Of a stretch of 64,000 nt of DNA, positions 61,451-64,000 are shown piece by piece. Position 1 is the stretch's first letter, and every line of letters begins with the position of its first letter. A program made the translations under genes and the position numbers. The notes below the pieces were generated by a model, which saw only the letters and a list, made by a program, of their open reading frames with translations, made no database searches and was not told the origin of the DNA. This DNA is from an uncultured Bacteroidales bacterium (lineage in GTDB: Bacteria > Bacteroidota > Bacteroidia > Bacteroidales > Muribaculaceae): assembly GCA_902800715.1 (NCBI GenBank), contig CADCFN010000011.1, positions 62,001-126,000 of the forward strand. Reading direction: 5' to 3'.

Positions 61451-62470
61451 TCACATGAGTGACTGGATTTTAAACCATAACCTCCTGCGAATATAATCCA
61501 GGACCAAAGCTGCTGCAAATAATGCCACTATCAGCAAAACTGCCGCAACCGAGAAGAATAAGACGTTGTGACTGTAAAACAAATTCCGGCTAAAATCGGT
61601 GATACACCAATGGTGCAGCAAGTCATCGGTGTGAATTAAAAACACTGCAAAACTTGATGCCCCTACCGTATTCACAAATTTAGATTGGAAATTCAACTTT
61701 GTGAAGAAAAGACTGAAATAGACTGATGAAACGATGATTAAAGGATTGTTGTACCAGAACAATTTACCCGCTACCTTCCAGAGAGACGGAGCCTGATAAA
61801 AAGACACCACAACAATCAACGGAACCAAGGTAGAAATGATACAATAGACAAGCATGTCCCATTTCTTGTTCAACGAGAACAGTTTGCCACCGTGCATCTT
61901 TATATATCTGGCAATCAAATAGATTACCATAAAATGCAATAGTGAATACCCACCATTAAAGCCTAAGTAATCATGCACCCATCCCAGGAATACATCAAGT
62001 AAAACAAAAGCAACGACCGTGATTAGACTCTGCCGTTTACTTGCGTTCTCCATAAACAGGTTTAAAATCGGTGACAACAGGTATAATCCTATATAAGACG
62101 GGATGAACCAATGAGTAAACACATTCAGATGATAAATGAAAGGCTTTATTGACAACGGCACATTCCCCGTGAAAGCACAAATCAGATAGATTAAAATATT
62201 ATAGAAGAATATCTGGAACAACAAGCTAGCAAAGCCCTTAAACTTGGGCTTAATAGAAAACCAGCCAGAAATAAAAATATAGCAATTAACACATACGAGT
62301 GCAAAAAACTCAACAAAATACTGATATGCCGCATGCTGCATATCTGTTGTGCACATTTTGCGTGTGGGATAACCCAATGCCCAAAAATCCAAGTGAACCA
62401 ATACGACAAGAGCCATCGCAATGATGCGAAGAAGTTCCATGCCGGAATGTCGAGTTTTAACTCCCATCAT
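61451..62470 (-). CDS. Membrane O-acyltransferase of the glycan cluster
   Basis: A 339-residue Acyltransf_3 protein: RHSGMELLRIIAMALVVLVH (first helix with the active-site His at its end), SGWFSIKPKFKGF, LFFTKLNFQSKFVNTVG and the closing VLDYIRRRLWF. About ten membrane helices. In a polysaccharide cluster it most likely acetylates the repeat unit (Oac/WecH-like). It lies between the flippase and the SDR pair in the same direction. Composition is A+T-rich, as is usual for O-antigen or capsule genes. Confidence 0.87.
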   Translation of the reverse strand: MMGVKTRHSGMELLRIIAMALVVLVHLDFWALGYPTRKMCTTDMQHAAYQYFVEFFALVCVNCYIFISGWFSIKPKFKGFASLLFQIFFYNILIYLICAFTGNVPLSIKPFIYHLNVFTHWFIPSYIGLYLLSPILNLFMENASKRQSLITVVAFVLLDVFLGWVHDYLGFNGGYSLLHFMVIYLIARYIKMHGGKLFSLNKKWDMLVYCIISTLVPLIVVVSFYQAPSLWKVAGKLFWYNNPLIIVSSVYFSLFFTKLNFQSKFVNTVGASSFAVFLIHTDDLLHHWCITDFSRNLFYSHNVLFFSVAAVLLIVALFAAALVLDYIRRRLWFKIQSLM

Positions 62471-62533
62471 TAATAATCACTTATCGTAAATCAGGAAACT
62501 AGGTCAAAACGCATTTTCGCCGAGGAGTCATCG

Positions 62534-64000
62534 TCATTGCTTCTCACGGTGCAGATACTTTTTAACAACACCCATGATAACGACTTTCTCTTGGGCTTGC
62601 AGTCCAAGCCAATAAATCGACATGCAAGAGGCTATCAGGCTTACAACGCACAACAAGATAAACCGCACAATTGACGAAGGCATTAACAGATAAATCATCA
62701 ATGGCGGAATAAATGCGGGAATAAATACATACAAAGCCCTAAGTAGCACTTCCTTTACATACATTGTCCAAGGCATTTTGATCATATCCTTCACCAAATA
62801 AATCCTCACAAAAATCAAGCCGAAATAGACAATAATAAAGATGATATATGACCAAGTGGGGCTACCACCCAACTTAAAAGCAATCCAAGTGAGCGGGAAC
62901 ACCCAGAATCCACAGATAGTCATGACAATCTGATACTTCCTGATTTTTCCCGTGGCAAACTGGGCGGTCACTAAAGTATTGCCCAATACTGTACTGATTG
63001 CTGACAGGAACGTCAACCTCACAAAGACAACAGCATAATCAGGCACGATGCCTAGCCATAATGTCAACAGTCTCTCGGCTTCAAACCCAAAAGGTATGGC
63101 GAACAGTATTGTCAAAAAGAATGAGAATTTCGCACCACGGCATACCAACTGATGCATTTGAGCCAAGTTGCCTGCAGCATAGGTCTTGGTAATCTGAGGC
63201 CCCAGGGCAGTCATGAAATTGGTGACGAACTTGGTTGACAAAGCATTTACCTGGCCGGCAATACCTCTAGCCGCATTCAGTGTTACGCCAAAATAGATAT
63301 TGATCAGCAGGTCGATACCCTGGGTATTGAAAATCCATGCACCCTCGCCAAAAAAGTTCCAACCTGCGAAACTGGTCAACTCCTTTAGCATCGGTACATT
63401 GAAGACGAATCGGTATTTACATTCCTCAAAATGCCTTCGACAATAAGCCATATAGATGCCCCGTATCAGGAGTGAGCAACAAATGCCCAAGACTGCATTG
63501 GTTTTCAGTTTATCAAATGGAGAGAAGTACAACAACGAAACGACCAACAGACCCAGAATGGCCTCAAGAATGGTCATATAGGCATATACCGACATCCTCT
63601 CATGAGACACAATCGCCGCGCTGTAAGGAACATTGATCAAAGCTATCATGAATCCGATGATACTGCTCCACATCACCCAGTTGGCAGCATCCAATCGTTC
63701 GGGAGGTATGTTCATCTTATGGTTCAAGAACCATATACCCAGGGTGGCGCCAATAAGCAATACAATCAGTGCAATGCCCATCTGCACATTTACCGATGTA
63801 GAAAAGACATCTCTCAGCTTTTGCATATCGCCTCGGCCCAACTCAAATGTCAAGTGTCGGCTAATAGATTTCGAGAGCGACTTTGTCAACAATCCCATCA
63901 TCGAAATCACTCCACCCACAGCACTCATGACGCCATAGTCGGTAACACCCAGCACCTGAAGGACAACCCTGCTCGTGAACAGACCCAGCAAGGTCATGAA
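62534..64000 (-). CDS. Polysaccharide flippase (Wzx/MATE-like), 5' end cut by the window
   Basis: A membrane protein of about 490 visible residues with 12-14 helices, reading in from the right edge. Its first seen residues, LLGLFTSRVVLQVLGVTDYG, are normally preceded by about 20 more residues in Bacteroidetes flippases, so the methionine at 63997 is internal and the true start lies beyond base 64000. NAARGIAGQVNALSTKFVTN and the late helices fit the polysaccharide transporter/MATE group. It moves lipid-linked repeat units across the inner membrane. It is the most upstream visible gene of the glycan cluster, whose promoter is out of view. Confidence 0.88.
   Translation of the reverse strand, partial: FMTLLGLFTSRVVLQVLGVTDYGVMSAVGGVISMMGLLTKSLSKSISRHLTFELGRGDMQKLRDVFSTSVNVQMGIALIVLLIGATLGIWFLNHKMNIPPERLDAANWVMWSSIIGFMIALINVPYSAAIVSHERMSVYAYMTILEAILGLLVVSLLYFSPFDKLKTNAVLGICCSLLIRGIYMAYCRRHFEECKYRFVFNVPMLKELTSFAGWNFFGEGAWIFNTQGIDLLINIYFGVTLNAARGIAGQVNALSTKFVTNFMTALGPQITKTYAAGNLAQMHQLVCRGAKFSFFLTILFAIPFGFEAERLLTLWLGIVPDYAVVFVRLTFLSAISTVLGNTLVTAQFATGKIRKYQIVMTICGFWVFPLTWIAFKLGGSPTWSYIIFIIVYFGLIFVRIYLVKDMIKMPWTMYVKEVLLRALYVFIPAFIPPLMIYLLMPSSIVRFILLCVVSLIASCMSIYWLGLQAQEKVVIMGVVKKYLHREKQ

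Overview
The window reads as chromosomal DNA of a Bacteroidales bacterium, most likely a Muribaculaceae- or Prevotellaceae-like gut commensal. The evidence is a fused MurF/alanine racemase, Bacteroidetes promoters (TTTG or TTG, about 19-20 bp, then TAnnTTTG) before many genes, BspA-type leucine-rich lipoproteins, a dockerin protein, proteins with type IX secretion (T9SS) sorting tails and a PorE-like T9SS envelope lipoprotein, a cytochrome bd operon led by a DUF4492 protein, and a 2-oxoacid:ferredoxin oxidoreductase. No phage, CRISPR array, IS element or plasmid function was found.

Layout. 1-4.2 kb: a DUF2027 protein (cut by the edge), a small lipoprotein and the DUF4492-cydA-cydB operon, all on the minus strand. 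4.3-12.6 kb: a dockerin protein, then a tight six-gene plus-strand operon (GSCFA protein, murF/alr, BspA-like lipoprotein, tadA, esterase, asparaginase). 12.7-20.8 kb: aminotransferase, solute-binding lipoprotein, TPR protein, DUF4332 protein, acyltransferase, aquaporin and a UDP-glucose-dehydrogenase-like protein whose catalytic residues are changed. 20.9-31.3 kb: PorE-like lipoprotein and neighbour, OPT transporter, a BspA repeat protein, tRNA-Ser(GGA), a RecD-like helicase and a secreted endonuclease. 31.4-39.6 kb: the oxoacid:ferredoxin oxidoreductase operon, an A+T-rich patch with two orphan genes, a membrane pyrophosphatase gene broken by a deletion, and a DUF2461 protein. 39.6-46.3 kb: a TetR-controlled RND efflux operon ending in a P-II-like protein. 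46.4-57.7 kb: acyltransferase, porin, tRNA-Ala(GGC), dapF, a MalY/PatB-type lyase, a pseudouridine synthase, grpE-dnaJ, cls-ispE and a very small protein that is mostly a T9SS tail. 57.9-64 kb: part of a surface glycan cluster (flippase, acyltransferase, two short-chain dehydrogenases, MenD-like ThDP enzyme).

Themes. The envelope dominates: peptidoglycan precursors, lysine/DAP, cardiolipin, efflux, porin, T9SS export and glycan building. Energy genes fit an anaerobe that meets traces of oxygen (cytochrome bd, ferredoxin-linked oxoacid oxidation, pyrophosphatase). The most notable observations are (1) the Ugd-like protein lacking the nucleophilic Cys and several other active-site residues; (2) an apparent deletion of about 49 bp that removes the pyrophosphate-binding loop of hppA; (3) a recurring class of short tandem arrays with 7-10 bp periods, each of different sequence, lying just after stop codons or in short intergenic gaps; (4) a near tail-only T9SS protein; and (5) a ThDP-enzyme/SDR/SDR set that may build an unusual sugar.
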